Counted from the first letter of the stretch, positions 43,307-53,011 are shown. The stretch is 64,000 nucleotides of DNA from Clostridiaceae bacterium (GCA_018432235.1 JAHDLO010000026.1:227037-291036), one strand, 5' to 3'. Program-made: numbers and translations. The notes: generated from the sequence alone by a model not told the origin.

Positions 43307-45388
43307 ATGTTTAATACGAAGTTAAACAACGCTGAGGAGGTTAAATTTTCAACAGTCTACGGCGCGTACTCATCTGGTGTTGCTATCAAGATAACTATTT
43401 TTTACCTAATTTTAGGGGGAGTATGGATTGTTTTTTCTGATAATATACTCCTCATGCTTACTGAAAGCACCACGGCATTATCACAGCTGCAGACGATTAA
43501 AGGCTGGTTCTATATCATTCTTACCTCCTTTATACTATTTTTTCTAATAAAATCTAATGTTCAAAAATTGGAGAAAACTAAGGAAAAGCTTATGGTAACC
43601 AACTCAGATTTGGAGGCTACGGTAGAGGAGCTTATTGCTATTGAGGACGAGCTGAAGGAGAAGCTTGGCGAGCTAAGGGATAACCAGCAATCCATGAGAT
43701 CGGTACAGGAGCGCTATAGACTGGCTATAGAGGGAGCCAATGATGGCATATGGGATTGGGATATACGAAAAAATCTCTTTTATTTCGAAAGAACTAAAAA
43801 AATTTTAGGCTATAGGGAAAATGACCTAGAGAACAATTATCAGACCTTCATCAGCCTTGTGCATAAGGAGGATCTTAAACGGCTGCAAAAAAATCTTAAA
43901 GAGCATTTTGAAAGGCGAACACCTTATTATATATGTGAGTACAGACTGAGAACTAAGTCCGGCGGCTATAAATGGATACTGAGTAGAGGTAAAACCATTT
44001 GGGATGAGGAAGACTCAAAGCCCATCCGAATGGCAGGGTCCCATAAGGATGTGACTGACCGGAAGCGTTCAGAGGAAAAGATATATCGACTTGCCTATTA
44101 CGACAGCTTAACTAATTTACCTAATAGAGCATATTTCATGGACAGCTTTAAACAGTCCTTATTGGAAGCCAAAAGCTATAATAAGCAGGTGGGCATACTG
44201 TTTTTGGATTTAGATAATTTTAAGCGGATAAATGATACACTGGGTCATTTGTCCGGCGATGAGGTGCTTGTAAAGATAAGCAAGATGCTGCTCAGCTGTC
44301 TGAGGGAAAATGAAACCGTTTTTAGGCTGGGGGGCGACGAATTTATGGTGCTTCAAACAGAGGGAAATGAGGCGCAGTCCATCGAAACAGCAGAAAGAAT
44401 CGTTTCTGCTCTGAGGACGCCCATCAAGATTCAGGGACATGAGTTTTATCTCACCAGCAGCATAGGGATAGCCATTTATCCTCAGCACGGAGAAGAAGAG
44501 GAAACACTATTTAGAAATGCAGATACAGCAATGTATAAGGCTAAGGAGCTTGGAAAGAATGGGTATCAAATATTTACCAGATCAATAAATGAAGTTATCA
44601 TGAGGAGAATGGAAATTGAGGCAGAGCTAAGACATGCTATTGATCGGAACGAGCTTGTCCTTTACTATCAACCTATCATTGATACCAAGACCGGCGATAT
44701 CGTATCTGCGGAAGCTCTGCTGCGTTGGATACATCCTGTAAAGGGAATTATTCCACCAATGGATTTCATCCCAATAGCAGAGGAGAGCGGATTGATTCGT
44801 GAGATAGGAGAGTGGGTAATTAAGGAGGCCTGCAGGCAAAATAGCAGGTGGCAGCAGCTTCAGCTACCCCTCATTAGGATAGCGGTAAACATATCTGCTT
44901 ATCAATTTCAACAGAAAAATCTGCTGGACAAAATAAAGGAGGCTTTGTTGGAGGCAAAGCTGGACCCTTGTTATTTGAGCATAGAGATTACTGAAACAGT
45001 AGCAATGGAGGATTTAAGCTATACCAGTGATATAATAAAGAAGATGGTGGAATACGGTCTTAGTATTGCACTGGATGATTTCGGGACAGGCTATTCCTCA
45101 TTGAACTATTTAAAAACATTACCAATTAACTCTGTAAAGATCGATAAGACTTTTATTCAGGATTTGGATTCCAAGAGGAATGAAAAGCAAATTGCCCAGG
45201 CAATCATTACACTAGCCCATAGCTTAAATTGCAAGGTTACTGCGGAGGGTGTAGAAAAAAGAGAGGAATTGGAATTTCTTAAGCATCAAAACTGCGATTT
45301 TGTCCAAGGATATTTATTTCACAAGCCATTGCCACCAGAAGAATTGGAGGAGGTTTTAAAACTAATAAGCGAAAGTAGAATCGTGTAA
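43307..45388 (+). CDS. Membrane PAS-GGDEF-EAL cyclic di-GMP protein
   Basis: 693 residues. Two N-terminal membrane helices (~26-50 and ~64-85) bracket a short outside loop, followed by a coiled coil (~90-135), a PAS/PAC unit (~140-260), GGDEF (342-346) and EAL (469-471, with DDFGTGYSSLNYL). The inhibition site is RENE instead of RxxD, so feedback inhibition may be lost. Located at the membrane, it differs from the soluble relative upstream in its input side. Confidence 0.92.
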   Translation: MFNTKLNNAEEVKFSTVYGAYSSGVAIKITIFYLILGGVWIVFSDNILLMLTESTTALSQLQTIKGWFYIILTSFILFFLIKSNVQKLEKTKEKLMVTNSDLEATVEELIAIEDELKEKLGELRDNQQSMRSVQERYRLAIEGANDGIWDWDIRKNLFYFERTKKILGYRENDLENNYQTFISLVHKEDLKRLQKNLKEHFERRTPYYICEYRLRTKSGGYKWILSRGKTIWDEEDSKPIRMAGSHKDVTDRKRSEEKIYRLAYYDSLTNLPNRAYFMDSFKQSLLEAKSYNKQVGILFLDLDNFKRINDTLGHLSGDEVLVKISKMLLSCLRENETVFRLGGDEFMVLQTEGNEAQSIETAERIVSALRTPIKIQGHEFYLTSSIGIAIYPQHGEEEETLFRNADTAMYKAKELGKNGYQIFTRSINEVIMRRMEIEAELRHAIDRNELVLYYQPIIDTKTGDIVSAEALLRWIHPVKGIIPPMDFIPIAEESGLIREIGEWVIKEACRQNSRWQQLQLPLIRIAVNISAYQFQQKNLLDKIKEALLEAKLDPCYLSIEITETVAMEDLSYTSDIIKKMVEYGLSIALDDFGTGYSSLNYLKTLPINSVKIDKTFIQDLDSKRNEKQIAQAIITLAHSLNCKVTAEGVEKREELEFLKHQNCDFVQGYLFHKPLPPEELEEVLKLISESRIV

Positions 45389-45486
45389 ATTAAGATAATA
45401 TTGGAAAGAAGCTTCGACAAATAGCAGGAATTAACTACAAATCTGTAGAAATAATGATGAATATACTTTCAAAATAGGTGATTACT

Positions 45487-47160
45487 ATGACAAAAATTGC
45501 TGCTAAAAAAGAGAAGCTGGATGCTAACTATATATATTTACTATTGGCAGGCGCACTTTCATTTATATTGCTTTATGCTGTAGGAAAGCTAGAGGATTTT
45601 ATTTACGAGGTATTTCCCATCAGTGCTTTTTTACACTGGCATACGGGAATGGAGTTTATAACCATTATCATCAGCTTTGCCCTATTTATCATCACCTACT
45701 ATACCTTTACCAAGAATTCAAGAGCAAGGCTGTTGATATTCTCATTAATATTCTTTGTTATAGGTATCACTGATTTCCTTCATACAATGAATTACAATGG
45801 TATGCAGGGCTTTTTCGGAGAAAGCTCCATACCCACGGCAACTACCTATTGGATGATTTCCAGATTAATTATGAGCTTTGGTCTGCTATTTGCCGGCACT
45901 GTACCCTACAATCGAAAAACTGAGAGCAGTAGAAGATATGCACTAGGCGGCAGCATTGCTGTATCGATATTGATTTTTTATTTAGGCACCTACAGAATTG
46001 ATATATTCCCCACCTTCTTCATACCAGAGGTTGGACTGACAAAGCTGAAGGTTTATCTGGAATATGTCATAATATTGGCTTTTCTTGTTGCAGCTGTCCT
46101 TGCCCTAAAGGATTATCGCAAAACTAAGGACAGAATCTTTATCATTTATTCTGCTGGGCTATTGTTTGCAGCTTTTACCGACGCATCATTTACTTTATAT
46201 AAGAGCGTCTATGATACCTATAACCTTATAGGGCATCTCTTTAAAATACTCAGCTCCTATTTAATTTTTAGAGCAATATTTCTGTATAATCTGGATACCC
46301 CCTACAGGCAATTGAGGGAGGCCAGAATTCAGCTGAAGGCATATGCTGATAATCTTGAAGAAATCGTTGAGCGCAGAACGAGAGAAATTCGAGATACCAA
46401 TGTAAAAATGATGGCGGAGCTAGAGTATGCAAAGCTGATTCAGCAATCCCTTCTGCCACCTAAGCAGGTCACTCTACATGGTATTCGATTTACATCGGAC
46501 TATATTCCCTGTCAGAGCCTTAGTGGGGATTTATATCAGTTCTTTAAAATCGATGACAGGCTGCTTGGTCTGTATATTGCCGATGTTTCCGGACATGGTG
46601 TGTCCGCAGCTATGCTGACGGTATTTACTGAACGGTTGATCAATCCGGTCTATGGCATGAGGGAGGGTGAAGGGAAGGCATCGCCGGAGAAATCCATGAG
46701 GTTTCTCTTCAATGAGTTTAATAAAGCAAATTTCCCCGATGAGATGCATATTGTGGCTTTTAAGGCTGTGTTTGATATTGAAAGCAAGATATTAACCTAT
46801 TGCACCGGAGGAATGAACACTGTTCCTGTGGTAATAAGGGCAAGTGGCGAAATTATTCCGCTGGATCAGAGCACCGGTTTCCCCATATGTAAATTTGACG
46901 AATTCTATCAGCCGGAGTTTCGTGAGGCAACCATAACGCTAATAGCAGGGGATCGAATCCTGTTCTATACCGATGGTCTTGCCGATGGCTTCAAGGGCAG
47001 TGGTGTTTTTGACACCTCAAGCCTTCAGGAGTTTCTAAAGCATAATTCCCATGTCAGCACCCGTCAGCTGGAGGATAAGCTTCAGCAAGAAATAAGAAGG
47101 CTGATGAATCAAAGATCAAATGACGATGATATCACCTATTTTATCATGGAGGTAGAGTAA
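45487..47160 (+). CDS. MASE3 sensor with PP2C/SpoIIE-type serine phosphatase
   Basis: ~557 residues from ATG 45487 (AGGTGA upstream). Residues ~15-275 hold seven to eight hydrophobic helices of MASE3 type (LHWHTGMEFITIIISFALFI; GITDFLHTMNYNGMQGFFG). A coiled linker leads to a SpoIIE-like PP2C domain (~305-555) with SGDLYQFF, LGLYIADVSGHGVSAAML and DGLADGFKGSG (metal-binding Asp). It likely dephosphorylates an anti-anti-sigma factor or similar partner in response to a membrane signal. It follows the GGDEF-EAL genes. Confidence 0.9.
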   Translation: MTKIAAKKEKLDANYIYLLLAGALSFILLYAVGKLEDFIYEVFPISAFLHWHTGMEFITIIISFALFIITYYTFTKNSRARLLIFSLIFFVIGITDFLHTMNYNGMQGFFGESSIPTATTYWMISRLIMSFGLLFAGTVPYNRKTESSRRYALGGSIAVSILIFYLGTYRIDIFPTFFIPEVGLTKLKVYLEYVIILAFLVAAVLALKDYRKTKDRIFIIYSAGLLFAAFTDASFTLYKSVYDTYNLIGHLFKILSSYLIFRAIFLYNLDTPYRQLREARIQLKAYADNLEEIVERRTREIRDTNVKMMAELEYAKLIQQSLLPPKQVTLHGIRFTSDYIPCQSLSGDLYQFFKIDDRLLGLYIADVSGHGVSAAMLTVFTERLINPVYGMREGEGKASPEKSMRFLFNEFNKANFPDEMHIVAFKAVFDIESKILTYCTGGMNTVPVVIRASGEIIPLDQSTGFPICKFDEFYQPEFREATITLIAGDRILFYTDGLADGFKGSGVFDTSSLQEFLKHNSHVSTRQLEDKLQQEIRRLMNQRSNDDDITYFIMEVE

Positions 47161-47293
47161 CAGCTTGACACCTTATCCTTAGTTTAGCAATGGTGAATTT
47201 CCAGAAAAATTAGCCTAGCAGCTGGGACAAATTTTTAAAGCGGTTAGGGTACTGACACCTTGTGTCTCTTAAAATATGATATAGCGTTAAATT

Positions 47294-47319
47294 GCCCTGT
47301 ATGAAAATTTCATAAGGGC
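47294..47319 (+). other. Stem-loop in gap before ABC-F gene
   Basis: GCCCT (47294-47298) and TATGAA pair with TTCATA and AGGGC (47315-47319). No T-run; may add to termination. The stretch 47161-47290 shows nothing I recognise. Confidence 0.45.
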
Positions 47320-47344
47320 TAACATTATAAGCTTTAACTGCGAC

Positions 47345-47369
47345 GAGGCATTAAGCCTCCTCTTTTTTT
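47345..47369 (+). terminator. Terminator before ABC-F gene
   Basis: GAGGC (47345-47349), loop ATTAA, GCCTC (47355-47359), then CTCTTTTTTT. Confidence 0.8.
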
Positions 47370-47410
47370 GCAAATTTACATATATTTATAATGGAATTAG
47401 CAAAAAATAA

Positions 47411-47439
47411 TTGTTATAAGTAGAGCTATGCAGTAAAAT
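47411..47439 (+). promoter_or_regulatory. Probable SigA promoter of ABC-F gene
   Basis: TTGTTA (47411-47416), 17-nt spacer, TAAAAT (47434-47439), 41 nt before the start codon and downstream of the terminator. Confidence 0.6.
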
Positions 47440-47480
47440 AGATAAAGTGAGAAAATTTTTATTGAACTAAGGAGAGAACT

Positions 47481-49034
47481 ATGAGCGTATTAACGGTTAC
47501 TGATTTGAGCCACGGTTATGGCGCTAGAACGATACTACAGGATGTATCCTTCAGACTATTGAAGGGGGAGCATGTTGGACTTGTAGGGGCCAACGGAGAG
47601 GGTAAGTCTAGCTTTTTAAATATCATTACAGGTAAGCTAATGCCGGATGCCGGAACGGTTGAATGGTCCAACAGGGTATCCGTTGGCTATTTGGATCAGC
47701 ATTCTGTGCTTACCAAAGGGAAGACCATAAGAGAGGTGCTAAGAGAGGCCTTTCAGGGAATGTTTGATCTTGAGGCAGAAATGCTGGAGATTTACAATGC
47801 TATGGCAGATGCAACAGATGAGGACCTAACCAAAATGATGGAGGATGTAGGGGAAATTCAGAGTATTTTAGAATACAATGGCTTCTACATCATTGACGCC
47901 AAGATAGAAGAGGTTGCTAACGGCTTGGGACTTAAGGATATTGGTCTGGATAAGGACGTAGCAGACCTAAGCGGTGGACAGCGAACAAAGGTGCTGTTAA
48001 CTAAACTGTTGCTTCAGAGTCCTACGATACTAATATTGGATGAGCCAACAAACTACCTTGACTTTGAGCATATAGAATGGCTTAAACGGTATTTAAAGAA
48101 TTATGAAAACAGCTTTGTTCTGGTCTCCCATGATATCCCCTTCCTAAATGAGGTAGTTAATGTAATATACCATGTGGAGAATGCTACTTTGACCAGATAC
48201 AGCGGCAGCTATGATCAGTTTATTCAACTGTATGAAATTAAAAAGCAGCAGCAACAGCATGCCTATGATAGGCAGCAGGCCGAAATCGATAGGCTGGAGG
48301 ATTTTATTGCCCGAAACAAGGCGAGAATATCAACCACCGGTAGAGCCAAAAGTCGTCAAAAGCAGCTGGATAAAATGGAGATAATGGAAAAGCCAAGGGA
48401 GAAGGTTAAGCCTAGCTTTAAGTTTAATGAAGCCAGAGTTCCCGGAAAGATCATCTTCGAGGCAACCAATCTGATTATAGGCTATGATGAGCCCTTGACA
48501 AGGCCCTTAAACATAATACTGGAGAGGGGTAAAAAGGTAGCTATTCGCGGGGTCAATGGTTTGGGTAAATCCACCCTGCTAAAAACACTGCTGGGCTATT
48601 TGAAGCCGGTATCAGGCAATGTCGTAATGGGGGACTACCTGTATCCTGGATATTTTGAGCAGGAAAGCATTAGAGACGGTAAAACCGCTATGGAGGAGAT
48701 ATGGAGCGAGTTTCCTGGACTGTCCAACTTTGAGGTAAGGCAAGCGTTAGCTAAATGTGGTTTAACCAACGAGCATATCACTAGCCAGATGATGGTATTG
48801 AGCGGCGGAGAAAATGCAAAGGTACGCTTATGTAAGCTAATGCTTAAGGAAGTCAACCTTCTTGTTCTGGATGAGCCAACCAACCATCTGGATGTTGAGG
48901 CTAAGGAGGAGCTGAAGAGGGCTATTAAAGAGTTCAAGGGCACTGTCGTCATTGTATCCCATGAGCCGGACTTTTATGAGGATTGGGTTACGGATATATG
49001 GAATGTAGAGGATTGGACCACTAAAATTATATAA
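47481..49034 (+). CDS. ABC-F family ATPase
   Basis: 517 residues, two ABC domains and no membrane helix. Domain 1: GANGEGKSSF, LSGGQRTKVLL, ILDEPTNYLD. Linker ~245-310 is charged and helical (YDRQQAEIDRLEDFIARNKA). Domain 2: GVNGLGKSTL, LSGGENAKVRLCKLM, VLDEPTNHLD. ABC-F proteins bind the ribosomal E site and rescue stalled or antibiotic-bound ribosomes. The size and short linker fit the YkpA/YbiT group more than the antibiotic-resistance types. Confidence 0.9.
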   Translation: MSVLTVTDLSHGYGARTILQDVSFRLLKGEHVGLVGANGEGKSSFLNIITGKLMPDAGTVEWSNRVSVGYLDQHSVLTKGKTIREVLREAFQGMFDLEAEMLEIYNAMADATDEDLTKMMEDVGEIQSILEYNGFYIIDAKIEEVANGLGLKDIGLDKDVADLSGGQRTKVLLTKLLLQSPTILILDEPTNYLDFEHIEWLKRYLKNYENSFVLVSHDIPFLNEVVNVIYHVENATLTRYSGSYDQFIQLYEIKKQQQQHAYDRQQAEIDRLEDFIARNKARISTTGRAKSRQKQLDKMEIMEKPREKVKPSFKFNEARVPGKIIFEATNLIIGYDEPLTRPLNIILERGKKVAIRGVNGLGKSTLLKTLLGYLKPVSGNVVMGDYLYPGYFEQESIRDGKTAMEEIWSEFPGLSNFEVRQALAKCGLTNEHITSQMMVLSGGENAKVRLCKLMLKEVNLLVLDEPTNHLDVEAKEELKRAIKEFKGTVVIVSHEPDFYEDWVTDIWNVEDWTTKII

Positions 49035-49040
49035 TTTATA

Positions 49041-49075
49041 TCAAAAGGCCTATTTTAAAATAGGTCTTTTTTTTG
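49041..49075 (+). terminator. Terminator after ABC-F gene
   Basis: AAGGCCTATTTT runs into AAAATAGGTCTT, an almost perfect hairpin, followed by eight T. Confidence 0.88.
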
Positions 49076-49481
49076 TGATAATTTAAAGAACTAGAGGTGT
49101 TAAATTTCACAGAACATTGAAATTCCTTACATTTACGCACAAACTCTTTTTTTTATATATAATATTTACCTGTTTGAGTATAGTTATAGTTAACATGCAT
49201 AATTTTTGCTCGATGCTTAGTCTGTTACATTTAAATCATTCGCTTATATATTACAATTATGTAATAGAAATAGTAAGAATCAGAAAAATCGAATTATAAT
49301 TAATAAAGATTATTATTTGTATAAATATATAAAAAAATGTAGAATAAATATTTAGACAATTTAGCAAAAATTTGTTAATATAAATATTATACAGGCTACT
49401 TTTAAATAGATGACAACAATCAAAATTTATCTGTCATCTGATATCCATAAAGTATCAAAAATAAAGAGGGGAGGCAAAACG
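49076..49481 (+). other. AT-rich intergenic region
   Basis: About 400 nt, very AT-rich, without a supported gene or known RNA class. It should contain the promoter of the following HTH-TPR gene; TTAGCA (49368-49373) and TATTAT (49384-49391 area) are a weak candidate. Confidence 0.4.
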
Positions 49482-50789
49482 TTGGAAATTTTAAGTCCAG
49501 GTAAAAAAATTAGGAATTTAAGAAAGAAAATTAATCTCCGACAAGACCAGCTAACAGATGATAAAATAACACGAAGCCTTGTCAGTATGATTGAAAGCGG
49601 CAAAAGAAATCTTAACAAAAAGACGGCAGAAATTATAGCAGAAAAGCTAAATCAGTATTACAAGAACCTAGGTAAGGAAATTACACCACAGTATCTGCTG
49701 GAATCTGAGGAAGCACAGGCTGAAAAGATCATTGATAGCCATTTAAATTCTTTAGCCCCTATTATTAATAATAAAAGGGAGACGGATTACAACCATGTTA
49801 TTGAGGTCTTCAGCAAGATTTTGGATTTGGCAAAAACCTGGGATCTTGAAGCAAAAGTCGCTGAGATCAAAATGATGAGGGGAAGATACTTCTTTGAGGT
49901 TAGTCAAAATAATGCAGCACTTGATGATTACTTTAGTGCATTAGAATACTATTTAGGTGCATTAGAGGGCAGACAGGTGGCAAATATCTATATCGAAGCA
50001 GGAAAATGCTATTTTAGATTACTGCTTTTCGGACAAGCCATCTTCTATAATCAAAAGGCTCTGAATATGGTGCGTGATAATAAGGTTCAAAACGGAAATG
50101 ATATCAATATTAAGGCGCTATATCATCTCATAGAATGCTATATTCGAACTAAAAAATATGATATGGCGATACAAAGCATTGACCTATTTAAGCACCTTAA
50201 GGGTGTTAAAGAGGAAATGTCCGACAATATCACTTTGATGGAGGCAAATACCTATCGTGAGCTTAAAAATTACGAAAAGGCTAAAAAGCTCTTTGAAAAG
50301 CTGATGAATAAAGAAGCCAAGCTGAAAACTGCTGTAAAAATCACCTTATTCACTAGCCTATCAGCCTTCCATAGAGAGCTGAATAATGAGGCAGAGGCCA
50401 TAGCTAATATCGAGCTTGCATGTGAATATATAGGAGACCTAAAGGAGGTATTCCTATCAGAGTATCTATTGAAAATTGCTAATGAATATTACTTATTGAA
50501 CAGGCCGGAAAAGGTATTCGAGCTTCTAAAGGAAGCAGAGGAAAGCAAAAGCCAATATACCCATACAGAAATATTATCTAATATGAAAATTCTTCTTTCT
50601 GATACTTATGACCATATTGGCGAGGTTGAGGAAGCGGAAAAAACACTGATGTCGCTTGAGGCTTACTTGGAGCAGCTGGATATCAGAATTAAGCTCAAAG
50701 AGGTATATGCTGTGATATGTGAATTCTATATTAAGCATAACCAAGTTCAAAAAAGCAAGGAGTATTTTGGGAAAATTAAAGATTTATAG
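49482..50789 (+). CDS. XRE-type HTH regulator with TPR domain (RNPP-like)
   Basis: ~435 residues from TTG 49482, chosen for GGGGAGG 7 nt upstream; an upstream in-frame ATG lacks an RBS. Residues ~1-65 form an XRE helix-turn-helix (SPGKKIRNLRKKINLRQDQL, LVSMIESGKRNLNKKTAEII). The rest is TPR-like helical repeats (NIYIEAGKCYFRLLLFGQAI; TLFTSLSAFHRELNNEAEAI). This layout is shared by RNPP-type regulators that bind short peptides, but similar stand-alone proteins without known peptide exist. No small exported peptide gene follows directly. Confidence 0.78.
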   Translation: MEILSPGKKIRNLRKKINLRQDQLTDDKITRSLVSMIESGKRNLNKKTAEIIAEKLNQYYKNLGKEITPQYLLESEEAQAEKIIDSHLNSLAPIINNKRETDYNHVIEVFSKILDLAKTWDLEAKVAEIKMMRGRYFFEVSQNNAALDDYFSALEYYLGALEGRQVANIYIEAGKCYFRLLLFGQAIFYNQKALNMVRDNKVQNGNDINIKALYHLIECYIRTKKYDMAIQSIDLFKHLKGVKEEMSDNITLMEANTYRELKNYEKAKKLFEKLMNKEAKLKTAVKITLFTSLSAFHRELNNEAEAIANIELACEYIGDLKEVFLSEYLLKIANEYYLLNRPEKVFELLKEAEESKSQYTHTEILSNMKILLSDTYDHIGEVEEAEKTLMSLEAYLEQLDIRIKLKEVYAVICEFYIKHNQVQKSKEYFGKIKDL

Positions 50790-50795
50790 TCACTG

Positions 50796-50827
50796 AAGGC
50801 ACCCTTGAAGCTATTTAGGGGTGCCTT
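50796..50827 (+). terminator. Stem-loop after HTH-TPR gene
   Basis: AAGGCACCC (50796-50804) and GGGTGCCTT (50819-50827), 14-nt loop; flanking T-run is weak. Confidence 0.75.
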
Positions 50828-50965
50828 TGATTGTTTGTGAAACGAAAACCCCCGGTTCTACCGGGGGTTCCAAAAAGCTTTAGCTATGAGTAGAAAAAAA
50901 CTACCTCCTTTTGTTAGAATAAGATAGGTTCGTCAACCAATCTAAAAACAAAAGGAGGATCCGAA

Positions 50966-51349
50966 ATGGATAAGAACAGTTTAGCACATACCACATGGAA
51001 TTGTAAATATCATGTAGTGTTTGCGCCAAAATATAGAAGGCAAGCGATATACGGGAAGATAAAAAGTGACATAGGGAAGATATTAAGGAAATTATGTGAG
51101 CAAAAGGGTGTAGAAATATTAGAAGCATCGGCATGTGTAGATCATATACATATGGTGATTGCGATACCGCCAAAATACAGTGTATCAAGTGTGATGGGAT
51201 ATTTAAAAGGAAAAAGCTCATTAATGATATTTGATAGACATGCTAGTTTAAAATACAAATATGGGAATAGACATTTTTGGTGCCGGGGGTATTATGAGCT
51301 AAATGTATTAGGAAAACTGCAAAATAGCCCGGAACAAGGGCAAAAATAA
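50966..51349 (+). pseudogene. tnpA: IS200-type transposase tnpA, N-terminal part
   Basis: Reads as IS200/IS605 Y1 transposase from MDKNSLAHTTWNCKYHVVFA through the metal-binding HIH motif (VDHIHMVIAIPPKYS) to NRHFWCRGYY. After that, likeness stops and a foreign tail ELNVLGKLQNSPEQGQK ends the frame. The catalytic tyrosine helix (normally YVKNQ-like) is missing here but is found about 6 kb away. The RBS is masked by an inverted repeat, as usual in IS200. Inactive. Confidence 0.8.
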
Positions 51350-51380
51350 AATAAAATTTAAAGCTATCACATTACACAAG

Positions 51381-51415
51381 ACACCGCCTTAGTGAGACTA
51401 TGGGCGGTGTTTTTG
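51381..51415 (+). terminator. Terminator at left side of inserted DNA
   Basis: ACACCGCC (51381-51388), 14-nt loop, GGCGGTGT (51403-51410), TTTTT. Confidence 0.8.
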
Positions 51416-51427
51416 TATGGTAGCGAT

Positions 51428-51454
51428 CACTGCGGGCCAACATGTCCCGAAGTG
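51428..51454. repeat. Dispersed palindrome, copy 1 (upstream of parB relic)
   Basis: CACTGCGGGCCA then ACA then TGTCCCGAAGTG: a variant of the palindrome best seen at 55466-55494, with two mismatches, about 90 nt before the parB-like start. Confidence 0.6.
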
Positions 51455-51543
51455 GAAAGGAGGGATTGCAATATCCCCACCGGGCTTGATTGAAAAATCA
51501 GGCCCTTTTTTTGTGCCATTCAAAGATGAAGGAGGTATAGCGC

Positions 51544-52900
51544 ATGGCAAAAAATGAACCCAACAGGCCGGATGATGTAAAGACCACGCCCGCAAATGAA
51601 TCTCCGGCAGAAAAACAAACCGCTCCTGCCACCACACCGCCAGAGATTGCCGGTGATAATCCGGCTCCTGAACTGACCGCCGAAGAAGCGGCAACACCGG
51701 CCCATGAGGGCGAAGCGGCATTGCAGGAAATGGGCGAAGCCGAAATTGAGCCGCCCACACCGTTAGATATTGGCGGCGAACATATCCCCGACCCCGGCGA
51801 CATTGTTGTGCCGTTTGACAAAATCAATGAGCTTGTATCGGAAAAGCAGAAGGCGTCGCCTGAGGCAGGGCAGACTGACTCGGAAAAGAAATCCACACGC
51901 AGGGGTAGGTCCCCAAAAACAGATAAATCCACCGAGGAACCAAGCCCGGAAAAAACTGTTCCTCAAGAGGCTCAGGAAGCTGTAACCGAGGATACCCGGC
52001 AGGAATGGGAAAAGCCGCTTTCCGAAATTGAAGCAAAAAAGGAACGCAAGCCCCGCGCCGAAAAGCAGAAGTTCTTGACTTCATGGTGGGAACGCGTACT
52101 TCCCCGTTGCCGGACGGTAAACCTATTTCAGATGCAAAGAAAAAGGCCTCGGTTAAAGAGGAAGCCCCCGCCCCGGAGCCGGAGAAACCGCCGGAACCGA
52201 AGGAAGCGCCGCGCAAGGGTGGACCGGAACAGATTGTATATATTAACCTGTCCGAGCTACACGCCTTCAAAAATCACCCGTTCGCAGTCCGGGACGATGA
52301 AGAAATGCGGGCTATGGTGGAAATCGTCAAGGACAAGGGCGTTACACAGCCTGCAATTGTCCGCAATCTCACTGACGAGGAAGCCATCACGCAGATGGTG
52401 GAGGACAACACCAACCAGCGTGAAAATATCCTGCCGAGTAAACGGGCCAAAACCCTGAAAATGCAGTTGGAGGCTATCAAGCTTCAGGGTGCGCGCGCCG
52501 ATCTGTCCACTTCGGGCCAAGATGGCCCGAAGTTGGAAAACGGGCAACGCTCTAATCAGGTTGTGGCCGAGCGCAATAAAATGACGGTCAAGCAGGTGCA
52601 GCGGTATATCGCCGTTGCCATCGAAGGCCAGCAGTCGGCCCGTCGCTATCACAGGCACAGCGGATGCAGGAGCTTGACGGAAAAGGCATTTTAAATGCCG
52701 ATGTGATTGACGGTATTATGTTGGAAGAAAAAAAGGAGGCAGACAAAGTGATTATTTCCAGTCAGGAACTTTCTCAGTATTTTGGCAAGGACAAAACCCC
52801 GCGCGAAATGAAGGACACCATTATCAAGCTGTTGGACGAATGGAAAGGCCAGCAGAAGGATATTGCCAAGCCGGAAAAACAGGCCGAACAGGAAAAGTAA
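51544..52900 (+). pseudogene. ParB-like partition gene of a conjugative element, broken
   Basis: Three frames are needed to read one protein: frame 1 from MAKNEPNRPDD (51544, RBS GAAGGAGG) to EKQKF near 52075; then VGTRTSPLPDGKPISDAKKK up to YIAVAIEGQQSA (52640); then MQELDGKGILNADVIDGI to the stop at 52900. The middle part has ParB/Spo0J features (IVYINLSELHAFKNHPFAVR; ITQMVEDNTNQRENILPS; KMTVKQVQRYI). Compared with the family as I recall it, the GHRR region between PAIVR and NLTDEEA is missing, and so is the segment between QVQRYI and YIAVAIEG, consistent with deletions at short repeats. Not functional. Confidence 0.75.
52509..52533. repeat. Dispersed palindrome, copy 2 (inside parB relic)
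   Basis: ACTTCGGGCCA (52509-52519), 3-nt centre, TGGCCCGAAGT (52523-52533); perfect 11-bp arms within coding sequence (encodes TSGQDGPK). Confidence 0.75.
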
Positions 52901-52901
52901 C

Positions 52902-52922
52902 ATCGGGCCAAGTTGACCTGAT
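52902..52922. repeat. Dispersed palindrome, copy 3 (just after parB relic)
   Basis: ATCGGGCCAA, G, TTGACCTGAT: degenerate copy of the same palindrome starting directly after the stop codon. Confidence 0.5.
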
Positions 52923-52930
52923 AGGGCTTT

Positions 52931-53011
52931 GCGGGGCGCTGCCCCGCGCCCCGAAGCTCAAAGGATATAATATATTCCTTTGAGCCGCTCCCTTTCCAAG
53001 CGTGGAAAGGG
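52931..53011. other. Three consecutive hairpins in GC-rich spacer
   Basis: GCGGGGC/GCCCCGC (52931-52947), GCTCAAAGGA/TCCTTTGAGC (52956-52985) and CCCTTTCCA/TGGAAAGGG (52990-53011). No gene between 52901 and 53064. Confidence 0.6.

Noticed and set aside
47161..47480. Antibiotic-responsive attenuator for the ABC-F gene
   Set aside because: A promoter (TTGTTA-17-TAAAAT) lies downstream of the terminator and leaves only a short leader without uORF; hairpins probably just end the upstream transcript.
49117..49299. A 60-codon frame encoding a hydrophobic peptide
   Set aside because: No RBS, extreme AT bias and low-complexity sequence; probably chance in AT-rich DNA.
51544..52900. Programmed frameshifting in the ParB-like gene
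   Set aside because: No slippery heptamer or pseudoknot was seen, two shifts are required, and conserved segments are missing, so decay is simpler.
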